Below are positions 1 to 14,510 of a stretch of 64,000 nucleotides of DNA, piece by piece; within the stretch, counting starts at the first letter, position 1; the number at the start of each line of letters is the position of its first letter. The notes beneath the pieces were generated by a model, which saw only the letters and a program-made list of their open reading frames with translations, did no database searches and was not told where the DNA came from. A program made the position numbers and the translations under genes. The DNA is from Nematostella vectensis (lineage: Eukaryota; Cnidaria; Anthozoa; Actiniaria; Edwardsiidae). The DNA lies in assembly GCF_932526225.1 (NCBI RefSeq), contig NC_064047.1, forward strand, positions 3,469,501 through 3,533,500. Direction: 5' to 3'.

Positions 1-2232
1 ATTAATTCTGATTGTTCACGCGCGTCTTTTGATTATCTACGGGCACTGTTTATTGTTTTCTCATCAATTCTGATTGTTCACGCGCGTCTTTTGATTATCT
101 ACGCGTACTGTTCATTGTTTTCTCACCAATTCTGATTGTTCACGCGCGTCTTTTGATTATCTACGCGCACTGCTCATTGTTTTCTTATCAATTCTGATTG
201 TTCACGCGCGTCTTTTGATTATCTACGCGCAATGCTCATTGTTTTCTCGCTAATTCTGATTGTTCACGCGCGTCTTTTGATTATCTACGCGAAATGCTCA
301 TTGTTTTCTCATCAATTCTGATTGTTCACGCGCGTCTTTTGATTATCTACGCGTACTGTTTATTGTTTTCTCACCAATTCTGATTGTTCACGCGCGTCTT
401 TTGATTATCTACGCGCAATGCTAGTTGTTTTCTCATTAATTCTGATTGTTCACGCGCGTCTTTTGATTATCTACGCGCAATGCTCATTGTTTTCTCATCA
501 ATTCTGATTGTTCACGCGCGTCTTTTGATTATCTACGCGCAATGCTCATTGTTTTCTCATCAATTCTGATTGTTCACGCGCGTCTTTTGATTATCTACGC
601 GTACTGTTCATTGTTTTCTCATTAATTCTGATTGTTCACGCGCTTCTTTTGATTATCTACGCGCAATGCTCATTGTTTTCTCATCAATTCTGATTGTTCA
701 CGCGCGTTTTTTGATTATCTACGCGTACTGTTCATTGTTTTCTCACCAATTCTGATTGTTCACGCGCGTCTTTTGATTATCTACGCGCAATGCTCATTGT
801 TTTCTTGCTAATTCTGATTGTTCACGCGCGTCTTTTGATTATCTACGCGAAATGCTCATTGTTTTCTCATTAATTCTGATTGTTCACGCGCGTCTTTTGA
901 TTATCTACGCGCAATGCTCATTGTTTTCTCATCAATTCTGATTGTTCACGCGCGTCTTTTGATTATCTACGCGCAATGCTCATTGTTTTCTCATCAATTC
1001 TGATTGTTCACGCGCGTCTTTTGATTATCTACGCGTACTGTTCATTGTTTTCTCATTAATTCTGATTGTTCTCGCGCGTCTTTTGATTATCTACGCGCAA
1101 TGCTCATTGTTTTCTCATTAATTCTGATTGTTCACGCGCGTCTTTTGATTATCTACGGGCACTGTTTATTGTTTTCTCATCAATTCTGATTGTTCACGCG
1201 CGTCTTTTGATTATCTACGCGTACTGTTCATTGTTTTCTCACCAATTCTGATTGTTCACGCGCGTCTTTTGATTATCTACGCGCACTGCTCATTGTTTTC
1301 TTATCAATTCTGATTGTTCACGCGCGTCTTTTGATTATCTACGCGCAATGCTCATTGTTTTCTCGCTAATTCTGATTGTTCACGCGCGTCTTTTGATTAT
1401 CTACGCGAAATGCTCATTGTTTTCTCATCAATTCTGATTGTTCACGCGCGTCTTTTGATTATCTACGCGTACTGTTTATTGTTTTCTCACCAATTCTGAT
1501 TGTTCACGCGCGTCTTTTGATTATCTACGCGCAATGCTAGTTGTTTTCTCATTAATTCTGATTGTTCACGCGCGTCTTTTGATTATCTACGCGCAATGCT
1601 CATTGTTTTCTCATCAATTCTGATTGTTCACGCGCGTCTTTTGATTATCTACGCGCAATGCTCATTGTTTTCTCATCAATTCTGATTGTTCACGCGCGTC
1701 TTTTGATTATCTACGCGTACTGTTCATTGTTTTCTCATTAATTCTGATTGTTCACGCGCTTCTTTTGATTATCTACGCGCAATGCTCATTGTTTTCTCAT
1801 CAATTCTGATTGTTCACGCGCGTCTTTTGATTATCTACGCGTACTGTTCATTGTTTTCTCACCAATTCTGATTGTTCACGCGCGTCTTTTGATTATCTAC
1901 GCGCAATGCTCATTGTTTTCTTGCTAATTCTGATTGTTCACGCGCGTCTTTTGATTATCTACGCGAAATGCTCATTGTTTTCTCATTAATTCTGATTGTT
2001 CACGCGCGTCTTTTGATTATCTACGCGCAATGCTCATTGTTTTCTCATCAATTCTGATTGTTCACGCGCGTCTTTTGATTATCTACGCGCAATGCTCATT
2101 GTTTTCTCATCAATTCTGATTGTTCACGCGCGTCTTTTGATTATCTACGCGTACTGTTCATTGTTTTCTCATTAATTCTGATTGTTCTCGCGCGTCTTTT
2201 GATTATCTACGCGCAATGCTCATTGTTTTCTC
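1..2232. repeat. Higher-order repeat: two 18-monomer (1116-bp) blocks
   Basis: The run of variant monomers beginning with a gggcactgtttattg unit at position 1 repeats in the same order from position 1117 and begins again at 2233. The two 1116-bp blocks match almost base for base; I noticed a gcgttttttg versus gcgtcttttg difference near 705 and 1821. The third block follows the same order at first, then diverges. Confidence 0.85.
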
Positions 2233-3720
2233 ATTAATTCTGATTGTTCACGCGCGTCTTTTGATTATCTACGGGCACTGTTTATTGTTTTCTCATCAAT
2301 TCTGATTGTTCACGCGCGTCTTTTGATTATCTACGCGTACTGTTCATTGTTTTCTCACCAATTCTGATTGTTCACGCGCGTCTTTTGATTATCTACGCGC
2401 ACTGCTCATTGTTTTCTTATCAATTCTGATTGTTCACGCGCGTCTTTTGATTATCTACGCGCAATGCTCATTGTTTTCTCGCTAATTCTGATTGTTCACG
2501 CGCGTCTTTTGATTATCTACGCGAAATGCTCATTGTTTTCTCATCAATTCTGATTGTTCACGCGCGTCTTTTGATTATCTACGCGTACTGTTTATTGTTT
2601 TCTCACCAATTCTGATTGTTCACGCGCGTCTTTTGATTATCTACGCGAAATGCTAGTTGTTTTCTCATTAATTCTGATTGTTCACGCGCGTCTTTTGATT
2701 ATCTACGCGCAATGCTCATTGTTTTCTCATCAATTCTGATTGTTCACGCGCGTCTTTTGATTATCTACGCGCAATGCTCATTGTTTTCTCATCAATTCTG
2801 ATTGTTCACGCGCGTCTTTTGATTATCTACGCGCAATGCTTATTGTTTTCTCGCTAATTCTGATTGTTCACGCGCGTCTTTTGATTATCTACGCGAAATG
2901 TTCATTGTTTTCTCATTAATTCTGATTGTTCACGCGCGTCTTTTGATTATCTACGCGCAATGCTCATTGTTTTCTCATCAATTCTGATTGTTCACGCGCG
3001 TCTTTTGATTATCTACGCGCAATGCTCATTGTTTTCTCATCAATTCTGATTGTTCACGCGCGTCTTTTGATTATCTACGCGTACTGCTCATTGTTTTCTC
3101 ATCAATTCTGATTGTTCACGCGCGTCTTTTGATTATCTACGCGCACTGCTCATTGTTTTCTCATCAATTCTGATTGTTCACGCGCGTCTTTTGATTATCT
3201 ACGCGTACTGTTCATTGTTTTCTCATCAATTCTGATTGTTCACGCGCATCTTTTGATTATCTACGCGTACTGTTCATTGTTTTCTCGCCAATTCTGATTG
3301 TTCACGCGCGTCTTTTGATTATCTACGCGCAATGCTAGTTGTTTTCTCATCAATTCTGATTGTTCACGCGCGTCTTTTGATTATCTACGCGCAATGCTAG
3401 TTGTTTTCTCATCAATTCTGATAGTTCACGCGCGTCTTTTGATTATCTACGCGCAATGCTAGTTGTTTTCTCATCAATTCTGATTGTTCACGCGCGTCTT
3501 TTGATTATCTACGCGTACTGTTCATTGTTTTCTCATCAATTCTGATTGTTCACGCGCGTCTTTTGATTATCTACGCGCAATGCTCATTGTTTTCTCACCA
3601 ATTCTGATTGTTCACGCGCGTCTTTTGATTATCTACGCGTACTGTTTATTGTTTTCTCATTAATTCTGATTGTTCACGCGCGTCTTTTGATTATCTACGC
3701 GCAATGCTCATTGTTTTCTC

Positions 3721-6700
3721 ATTAATTCTGATTGTTCACGCGCGTCTTTTGATTATCTACGGGCACTGTTTATTGTTTTCTCATCAATTCTGATTGTTCA
3801 CGCGCGTCTTTTGATTATCTACGCGTACTGTTCATTGTTTTCTCACCAATTCTGATTGTTCACGCGCGTCTTTTGATTATCTACGCGCAATGCTCATTGT
3901 TTTCTCGCTAATTCTGATTGTTCACGCGCGTCTTTTGATTATCTACGCGAAATGCTCATTGTTTTCTCATTAATTCTGATTGTTCACGCGCGTCTTTTGA
4001 TTATCTACGCGCAATGCTCATTGTTTTCTCATCAATTCTGATTGTTCACGCGCGTCTTTTGATTATCTACGCGCAATGCTCATTGTTTTCTCATCAATTC
4101 TGATTGTTCACGCGCGTCTTTTGATTATCTACGCGTACTGTTCATTGTTTTCTTATTAATTCTGATTGTTCACGCGCGTCTTTTGATTATCTACGCGCAA
4201 TGCTCATTGTTTTCTCATTAATTCTGATTGTTCACGCGCGTCTTTTGATTATCTACGGGCACTGTTTATTGTTTTCTCATCAATTCTGATTGTTCACGCG
4301 CGTCTTTTGATTATCTACGCGTACTGTTCATTGTTTTCTCACCAATTCTGATTGTTCACGCGCGTCTTTTGATTATCTACGCGCACTGCTCATTGTTTTC
4401 TCATCAATTCTGATTGTTCACGCGCGTCTTTTGATTATCTACGCGCAATGCTCATTGTTTTCTCGCTAATTCTGATTGTTCACGCGCGTCTTTTGATTAT
4501 CTACGCGAAATGCTCATTGTTTTCTCATCAATTCTGATTGTTCACGCGCGTCTTTTGATTATCTACGCGTACTGTTTATTGTTTTCTCACCAATTCTGAT
4601 TGTTCACGCGCGTCTTTTGATTATCTACGCGAAATGCTAGTTGTTTTCTCATTAATTCTGATTGTTCACGCGCGTCTTTTGATTATCTACGCGCAATGCT
4701 CATTGTTTTCTCATCAATTCTGATTGTTCACGCGCGTCTTTTGATTATCTACGCGCAATGCTCATTGTTTTCTCATCAATTCTGATTGTTCACGCGAGTC
4801 TTTTGATTATCTACGCGCAATGCTCATTGTTTTCTCATCAATTCTGATTGTTCACGCGCGTCTTTTGATTATCTACGCGAAATGCTAGTTGTTTTCTCAT
4901 CAATTCTGATTGTTCACGCGCGTCTTTTGATTATCTACGCGCAATGCTCATTGTTTTCTCGCTAATTCTGATTGTTCACGCGCGTCTTTTGATTATCTAC
5001 GCGAAATGTTCATTGTTTTCTCATTAATTCTGATTGTTCACGCGCGTCTTTTGATTATCTACGCGCAATGCTCATTGTTTTCTCATCAATTCTGATTGTT
5101 CACGCGCGTCTTTTGATTATCTACGCGCAATGCTCATTGTTTTCTCATCAATTCTGATTGTTCACGCGCGTCTTTTGATTATCTACGCGTACTGCTCATT
5201 GTTTTCTCATCAATTCTGATTGTTCACGCGAGTCTTTTGATTATCTACGCGCAATGCTCATTGTTTTCTCATCAATTCTGATTGTTCACGCGCGTCTTTT
5301 GATTATCTACGCGAAATGCTAGTTGTTTTCTCATCAATTCTGATTGTTCACGCGCGTCTTTTGATTATCTACGCGCAATGCTCATTGTTTTCTCGCTAAT
5401 TCTGATTGTTCACGCGCGTCTTTTGATTATCTACGCGAAATGTTCATTGTTTTCTCATTAATTCTGATTGTTCACGCGCGTCTTTTGATTATCTACGCGC
5501 AATGCTCATTGTTTTCTCATCAATTCTGATTGTTCACGCGCGTCTTTTGATTATCTACGCGCAATGCTCATTGTTTTCTCATCAATTCTGATTGTTCACG
5601 CGCGTCTTTTGATTATCTACGCGTACTGCTCATTGTTTTCTCATCAATTCTGATTGTTCACGCGCGTCTTTTGATTATCTACGCTCACTGCTCATTGTTT
5701 TCTCATCAATTCTGATTGTTCACGCGCGTCTTTTGATTATCTACGCGTACTGTTCATTGTTTTCTCATCAATTCTGATTGTTCACGCGCATCTTTTGATT
5801 ATCTACGCGTACTGTTCATTGTTTTCTCGCCAATTCTGATTGTTCACGCGCGTCTTTTGATTATCTACGCGCAATGCTAGTTGTTTTCTCGCTAATTCTG
5901 ATTGTTCACGCGCGTCTTTTGATTATCTACGCGAAATGCTCATTGTTTTCTCATCAATTCTGATTGTTCACGCGCGTCTTTTGATTATCTACGCGTACTG
6001 TTTATTGTTTTCTCACCAATTCTGATTGTTCACGCGCGTCTTTTGATTATCTACGCGAAATGCTAGTTGTTTTCTCATTAATTCTGATTGTTCACGCGCG
6101 TCTTTTGATTATCTACGCGCAATGCTCATTGTTTTCTCATCAATTCTGATTGTTCACGCGCGTCTTTTGATTATCTACGCGCAATGCTCATTGTTTTCTC
6201 ATCAATTCTGATTGTTCACGCGAGTCTTTTGATTATCTACGCGCAATGCTCATTGTTTTCTCATCAATTCTGATTGTTCACGCGCGTCTTTTGATTATCT
6301 ACGCGCAATGCTCATTGTTTTCTCGCTAATTCTGATTGTTCACGCGCGTCTTTTGATTATCTACGCGAAATGTTCATTGTTTTCTCATTAATTCTGATTG
6401 TTCACGCGCGTCTTTTGATTATCTACGCGCAATGCTCATTGTTTTCTCATCAATTCTGATTGTTCACGCGCGTCTTTTGATTATCTACGCGCAATGCTCA
6501 TTGTTTTCTCATCAATTCTGATTGTTCACGCGCGTCTTTTGATTATCTACGCGTACTGCTCATTGTTTTCTCATCAATTCTGATTGTTCACGCGCGTCTT
6601 TTGATTATCTACGCTCACTGCTCATTGTTTTCTCATCAATTCTGATTGTTCACGCGCGTCTTTTGATTATCTACGCGTACTGTTCATTGTTTTCTCATCA

Positions 6701-9700
6701 ATTCTGATTGTTCACGCGCATCTTTTGATTATCTACGCGTACTGTTCATTGTTTTCTCGCCAATTCTGATTGTTCACGCGCGTCTTTTGATTATCTACGC
6801 GCAATGCTAGTTGTTTTCTCATCAATTCTGATTGTTCACGCGCGTCTTTTAATTATCTACGCGCAATGCTAGTTGTTTTCTCATCAATTCTGATTGTTCA
6901 CGCGCGTCTTTTGATTATCTACGCGCAATGCTAGTTGTTTTCTCATCAATTCTGATTGTTCACGCGCGTCTTTTGATTATCTACGCGTACTGTTCATTGT
7001 TTTCTCATCAATTCTGATTGTTCACGCGCGTCTTTTGATTATCTACGCGCAATGCTCATTGTTTTCTCACCAATTCTGATTGTTCACGCGCGTCTTTTGA
7101 TTATCTACGCGTACTGTTTATTGTTTTCTCATTAATTCTGATTGTTCACGCGCGTCTTTTGATTATCTACGCGCAATGCTCATTGTTTTCTTATTAATTC
7201 TGATTGTTCACGCGCGTCTTTTGATTATCTACGGGCACTGTTCATTGTTTTCTCATCAATTCTGATTGTTCACGCGCGTCTTTTGATTATCTACGCGTAC
7301 TGTTCATTGTTTTCTCACCAATTCTGATTGTTCACGCGCGTCTTTTGATTATCTACGCGCAATGCTCATTGTTTTCTCGCTAATTCTGATTGTTCACGCG
7401 CGTCTTTTGATTATCTACGCGAAATGCTCATTGTTTTCTCATTAATTCTGATTGTTCACGCGCGTCTTTTGATTATCTACGCGCAATGCTCATTGTTTTC
7501 TCATCAATTCTGATTGTTCACGCGCGTCTTTTGATTATCTACGCGCAATGCTCATTGTTTTCTCATCATTTCTGATTGTTCACGCGCGTCTTTTGATTAT
7601 CTACGCGTACTGTTCATTGTTTTCTCATTAATTCTGATTGTTCACGCGCGTCTTTTGATTATCTACGCGCAATGCTCATTGTTTTCTCATTAATTCTGAT
7701 TGTTCACGCGCGTCTTTTGATTATCTACGGGCACTGTTTATTGTTTTCTCATCAATTCTGATTGTTCACGCGCGTCTTTTGATTATCTACGCGTACTGTT
7801 CATTGTTTTCTCACCAATTCTGATTGTTCACGCGCGTCTTTTGATTATCTACGCGCACTGCTCATTGTTTTCTCATCAATTCTGATTGTTCAGGCGCGTC
7901 TTTTGATTATCTACGCGCAATGCTCATTGTTTTCTCGCTAATTCTGATTGTTCACGCGCGTCTTTTGATTATCTACGCGAAATGCTCATTGTTTTCTCAT
8001 CAATTCTGATTGTTCACGCGCGTCTTTTGATTATCTACGCGTACTGTTTATTGTTTTCTCACCAATTCTGATTGTTCACGCGCGTCTTTTGATTATCTAC
8101 GCGAAATGCTAGTTGTTTTCTCATTAATTCTGATTGTTCACGCGCGTCTTTTGATTATCTACGCGCAATGCTCATTGTTTTCTCATCAATTCTGATTGTT
8201 CACGCGCGTCTTTTGATTATCTACGCGCAATGCTCATTGTTTTCTCATCAATTCTGATTGTTCACGCGAGTCTTTTGATTATCTACGCGAAATGCTCATT
8301 GTTTTCTCATCAATTCTGATTGTTCACGCGCGTCTTTTGATTATCTACGCGAAATGCTAGTTGTTTTCTCGCTAATTCTGATTGTTCACGCGCGTCTTTT
8401 GATTATCTACGCGTACTGTTCATTGTTTTCTCATTAATTCTGATTGTTCACGCGCGTCTTTTGATTATCTACGCGAAATGCTAGTTGTTTTCTCACAAAT
8501 TTTGATTGTTCACGCGCGTCTTTTGATTATCTACGCGTACTGTTCATTGTTTTCTCATTAATTCTGATTGTTCACGCGCGTCTTTTGATTATCTACGCGT
8601 ACTGTTCATTGTTTTCTCATCAATTCTGATTGTTCACGCGCGTCTTTTGATTATCTACGCGTGCTGTTCATTGTTTTCTCATTAATTCTGATTGTTCACG
8701 CGCGTCTTTTGATTATCTACGCAAAATGCTAGTTGTTTTCTCGCTAATTCTGATTGTTCACGCGCGTCTTTTGATTATCTACGCGTACTGTTCATTGTTT
8801 TCTCATCAATTCTGATTGTTCACGCGCGTCTTTTGATTATCTACGCGCAATGCTCATTGTTTTCTCATCAATTCTGATTGTTCACGCGCGTGTTTTGATT
8901 ATCTACGCGCAATGCTCATTGTTTTCTCATTAATTCTGATTGTTCACGCGCGTGTTTTGATTATCTACGCGTACTGTTCATTGTTTTCTCATCAATTCTG
9001 ATTGTTCACGCGCGTCTTTTGATTATCTACGCGCAATGCTAGTTGTTTTCTCATCAATTCTGATTGTTCACGCGCGTCTTTTGATTATCTACGCGCACTG
9101 CTCATTGTTTTCTCATCAATTCTGATTGTTCACGCGCGTCTTTTGATTATCTACGCGCAATGCTCATTGTTTTCTTATTAATTCTGATTGTTCACGCGCG
9201 TCTTTTGATTATCTACGCGCACTGCTCATTGTTTTCTCATCAATTCTGATTGTTCACGCGCGTCTTTTGATTATCTACGCGCACTGCTCATTGTTTTTTC
9301 ATCAATTCTGATTGTTCACGCGCGTCTTTTGATTATCTACGCGCAATGCTAGTTGTTTTCTCATCAATTCTGATTGTTCACGCGCGTCTTTTGATTATCT
9401 ACGCGAAATGCTCATTGTTTTCTCACCAATTCTGATTGTTCACGCGCGTCTTTTGATTATCTACGCGTACTGTTTATTGTTTTCTCACCAATTCTGATTG
9501 TTCACGCGCGTCTTTTGATTATCTACGCGAAATGCTAGTTGTTTTCTCATTAATTCTGATTGTTCACGCGCGTCTTTTGATTATCTATGCGCAATGCTCA
9601 TTGTTTTCTCATCAATTCTGATTGTTCACGCGCGTCTTTTGATTATCTACGCGCAATGCTCATTGTTTTCTCATCAATTCTGATTGTTCACGCGAGTCTT

Positions 9701-12700
9701 TTGATTATCTACGCGCAATGCTCATTGTTTTCTCATCAATTCTGATTGTTCACGCGCGTCTTTTGATTATCTACGCGAAATGCTAGTTGTTTTCTCATCA
9801 ATTCTGATTGTTCACGCGCGTCTTTTGATTATCTACGCGCAATGCTCATTGTTTTCTCGCTAATTCTGATTGTTTACGCGCGTCTTTTGATTATCTACGC
9901 GAAATGCTCATTGTTTTCTTATTAATTCTGATTGTTCACGCGCGTCTTTTGATTATCTACGCGCAATGCTCATTGTTTTCTCATCAATTCTGATTGTTCA
10001 CGCGCGTCTTTTGATTATCTACGCGCAATGCTCATTGTTTTCTCATCAATTCTGATTGTTCACGCGCGTCTTTTGATTATCTACGCGTACTGCTCATTGT
10101 TTTCTCATCAATTCTGATTGTTCACGCGCGTCTTTTGATTATCTACGCGCACTGCTCATTGTTTTCTTATCAATTCTGATTGTTCACGCGCGTCTTTTGA
10201 TTATCTACGCGTACTGTTCATTGTTTTCTCATCAATTCTGATTGTTCACGCGCATCTTTTGATTATCTACGCGTACTGTTCATTGTTTTCTCGCCAATTC
10301 TGATTGTTCACGCGCGTCTTTTGATTATCTACGCGCAATGCTAGTTGTTTTCTCATCAATTCTGATTGTTCACGCGCGTCTTTTGATTATCTACGCGCAA
10401 TGCTAGTTGTTTTCTCATCAATTCTGATTGTTCACGCGCGTCTTTTGATTGTCTACGCGCAATGCTAGTTGTTTTCTCATCAATTCTGATTTTTCACGCG
10501 CGTCTTTTGATTATCTACGCGTACTGTTCATTGTTTTCTCATCAATTCTGATTGTTCACGCGCGTCTTTTGATTATCTACGCGCAATGCTCATTGTTTTC
10601 TCACCAATTCTGATTGTTCACGCGCGTCTTTTGATTATCTACGCGTACTGTTTATTGTTTTCTCATTAATTCTGATTGTTCACGCGCGTCTTTTGATTAT
10701 CTACGCGCAATGCTCATTGTTTTCTCATTATATCTGATTGTTCACGCGCGTCTTTTGATTATCTACGGGCACTGTTCATTGTTTTCTCATCAATTCTGAT
10801 TGTTCACGCGCGTCTTTTGATTATCTACGCGTACTGTTCATTGTTTTCTCACCAATTCTGATTGTTCACGCGCGTCTTTTGATTATCTACGCGCAATGCT
10901 CATTGTTTTCTCGCTAATTCTGATTGTTCACGCGCGTCTTTTGATTATCTACGCGAAATGCTCATTGTTTTCTCATTAATTCTGATTGTTCACGCGCGTC
11001 TTTTGATTATCTACGCGCAATGCTCATTGTTTTCTCATCAATTCTGATTGTTCACGCGCGTCTTTTGATTATCTACGCGCAATGCTCATTGTTTTCTCAT
11101 CAATTCTGATTGTTCACGCGCGTCTTTTGATTATCTACGCGTACTGTTCATTGTTTTCTCATTAATTCTGATTGTTCACGCGCGTCTTTTGATTATCTAC
11201 GCGCAATGCTCATTGTTTTCTCATTAATTCTGATTGTTCACGCGCGTCTTTTGATTATCTACGGGCACTGTTTATTGTTTTCTCATCAATTCTGATTGTT
11301 CACGCGCGTCTTTTGATTATCTACGCGTACTGTTCATTGTTTTCTCACCAATTCTGATTGTTCACGCGCGTCTTTTGATTATCTACGCGCACTGCTCATT
11401 GTTTTCTCATCAATTCTGATTGTTCACGCGCGTCTTTTGACTATCTACGCGCAATGCTCATTGTTTTCTCGCTAATTCTGATTGTTCACGCGCGTCTTTT
11501 GATTACCTACGCGAAATGCTAGTTGTTTTCTCATCAATTCTGATTGTTCACGCGCGTCTTTTGATTATCTACGCGCAATGCTCATTGTTTTCTCGCTAAT
11601 TCTGATTGTTCACGCGCGTCTTTTGATTATCTACGCGAAATGCTCATTGTTTTCTCATTAATTCTGATTGTTCACGCGCGTCTTTTGATTATCTACGCGC
11701 AATGCTCATTGTTTTCTCATCAATTCTGATTGTTCACGCGCGTCTTTTGATTATCTACGCGCAATGCTCATTGTTTTCTCATCAATTCTGATTGTTCACG
11801 CGCGTCTTTTGATTATCTACGCGTACTGCTCATTGTTTTCTCATCAATTCTGATTGTTCACGCGCGTCTTTTGATTATCTACGCGCACTGCTCATTGTTT
11901 TCTTATCAATTCTGATTGTTCACGCGCGTCTTTTGATTATCTACGCGTACTGTTCATTGTTTTCTCATCAATTCTGATTGTTCACGCGCATCTTTTGATT
12001 ATCTACGCGTACTGTTCATTGTTTTCTCGCCAATTCTGATTGTTCACGCGCGTCTTTTGATTATCTACGCGCAATGCTAGTTGTTTTCTCATCAATTCTG
12101 ATTGTTCACGCGCGTCTTTTGATTATCTACGCGCAATGCTAGTTGTTTTCTCATCAATTCTGATTGTTCACGCGCGTCTTTTGATTGTCTACGCGCAATG
12201 CTAGTTGTTTTCTCATCAATTCTGATTTTTCACGCGCGTCTTTTGATTATCTACGCGTACTGTTCATTGTTTTCTCATCAATTCTGATTGTTCACGCGCG
12301 TCTTTTGATTATCTACGCGCAATGCTCATTGTTTTCTCACCAATTCTGATTGTTCACGCGCGTCTTTTGATTATCTACGCGTACTGTTTATTGTTTTCTC
12401 ATTAATTCTGATTGTTCACGCGCGTCTTTTGATTATCTACGCGCAATGCTCATTGTTTTCTCATTATATCTGATTGTTCACGCGCGTCTTTTGATTATCT
12501 ACGGGCACTGTTCATTGTTTTCTCATAAATTCTGATTGTTCACGCGCGTCTTTTGATTATCTACGCGTACTGTTCATTGTTTTCTCACCAATTCTGATTG
12601 TTCACGCGCGTCTTTTGATTATCTACGCGCAATGCTCATTGTTTTCTCGCTAATTCTGATTGTTCACGCGCGTCTTTTGATTATCTACGCGAAATGCTCA

Positions 12701-14510
12701 TTGTTTTCTCATTAATTCTGATTGTTCACGCGCGTCTTTTGATTATCTACGCGCAATGCTCATTGTTTTCTCATCAATTCTGATTGTTCACGCGCGTCTT
12801 TTGATTATCTACGCGCAATGCTCATTGTTTTCTCATCAATTCTGATTGTTCACGCGCGTCTTTTGATTATCTACGCGTACTGTTCATTGTTTTCTCATTA
12901 ATTCTGATTGTTCACGCGCGTCTTTTGATTATCTACGCGCAATGCTCATTGTTTTCTCATTAATTCTGATTGTTCACGCGCGTCTTTTGATTATCTACGG
13001 GCACTGTTTATTGTTTTCTCATCAATTCTGATTGTTCACGCGCGTCTTTTGATTATCTACGCGTACTGTTCATTGTTTTCTCACCAATTCTGATTGTTCA
13101 CGCGCGTCTTTTGATTATCTACGCGCACTGCTCATTGTTTTCTCATCAATTCTGATTGTTCACGCGCGTCTTTTGACTATCTACGCGCAATGCTCATTGT
13201 TTTCTCGCTAATTCTGATTGTTCACGCGCGTCTTTTGATTATCTACGCGAAATGCTCATTGTTTTCTCATCAATTCTGATTGTTCACGCGCGTCTTTTGA
13301 TTATCTACGCGTACTGTTTATTGTTTTCTCACCAATTCTGATTGTTCACGCGCGTCTTTTGATTATCTACGCGAAATGCTAGTTGTTTTCTCATTAATTC
13401 TGATTGTTCACGCGCGTCTTTTGATTATCTACGCGCAATGCTCATTGTTTTCTCATCAATTCTGATTGTTCACGCGCGTCTTTTGATTATCTACGCGCAA
13501 TGCTCATTGTTTTCTCATCAATTCTGATTGTTCACGCGAGTCTTTTGATTATCTACGCGAAATGCTCATTGTTTTCTCATCAATTCTGATTGTTCACGCG
13601 CGTCTTTTGATTATCTACGCGAAATGCTAGTTGTTTTCTCATCAATTCTGATTGTTCACGCGCGTCTTTTGATTATCTACGCGAAATGCTAGTTGTTTTC
13701 TCGCTAATTCTGATTGTTCACGCGCGTCTTTTGATTATCTACGCGTACTGTTCATTGTTTTCTCATTAATTCTGATTGTTCACGCGCGTCTTTTGATTAT
13801 CTACGCGAAATGCTAGTTGTTTTCTCACTAATTCTGATTGTTCACGCGCGTCTTTTGATTATCTACGCGTACTGTTCATTGTTTTCTCATTAATTCTGAT
13901 TGTTCACGCGCGTCTTTTGATTATCTACGCGTACTGTTCATTGTTTTCTCATCAATTCTGATTGTTCACGCGCGTCTTTTGATTATCTACGCGTACTGTT
14001 CATTGTTTTCTCGCCAATTCTGATTGTTCACGCGCGTCTTTTGATTATCTACGCGCAATGCTAGTTGTTTTCTCATCAATTCTGATTGTTCACGCGCGTC
14101 TTTTGATTATCTACGCGCAATGCTAGTTGTTTTCTCATCAATTCTGATTGTTCACGCGCGTCTTTTGATTGTCTACGCGCAATGCTAGTTGTTTTCTCAT
14201 CAATTCTGATTTTTCACGCGCGTCTTTTGATTATCTAAGCGTACTGTTCATTGTTTTCTCATCAATTCTGATTGTTCACACGCGTCTTTTGATTATCTAC
14301 GCGCAATGCTCATTGTTTTCTCACCAATTCTGATTGTTCACGCGCGTCTTTTGATTATCTACGCGTACTGTTTATTGTTTTCTCATTAATTCTGATTGTT
14401 CACGCGCGTCTTTTGATTATCTACGCGCAATGCTCATTGTTTTCTCATTAATTCTGATTGTTCACGCGCGTCTTTTGATTATCTACGGGCACTGTTTATT
14501 GTTTTCTCAT
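3721..14510. repeat. Higher-order pattern marked by paired gggcactg monomers 496 bp apart
   Basis: The rare gggcactg monomer occurs in pairs whose starts lie 496 bp (8 monomers) apart at 3721/4217, 7193/7689, 10727/11223 and 12463/12959, with a further copy at 14447. Pair-to-pair distances are 3472, 3534 and 1736 bp (56, 57 and 28 monomers). The intervening variants recur in similar order, as expected from repeated block duplication by unequal exchange. Confidence 0.75.
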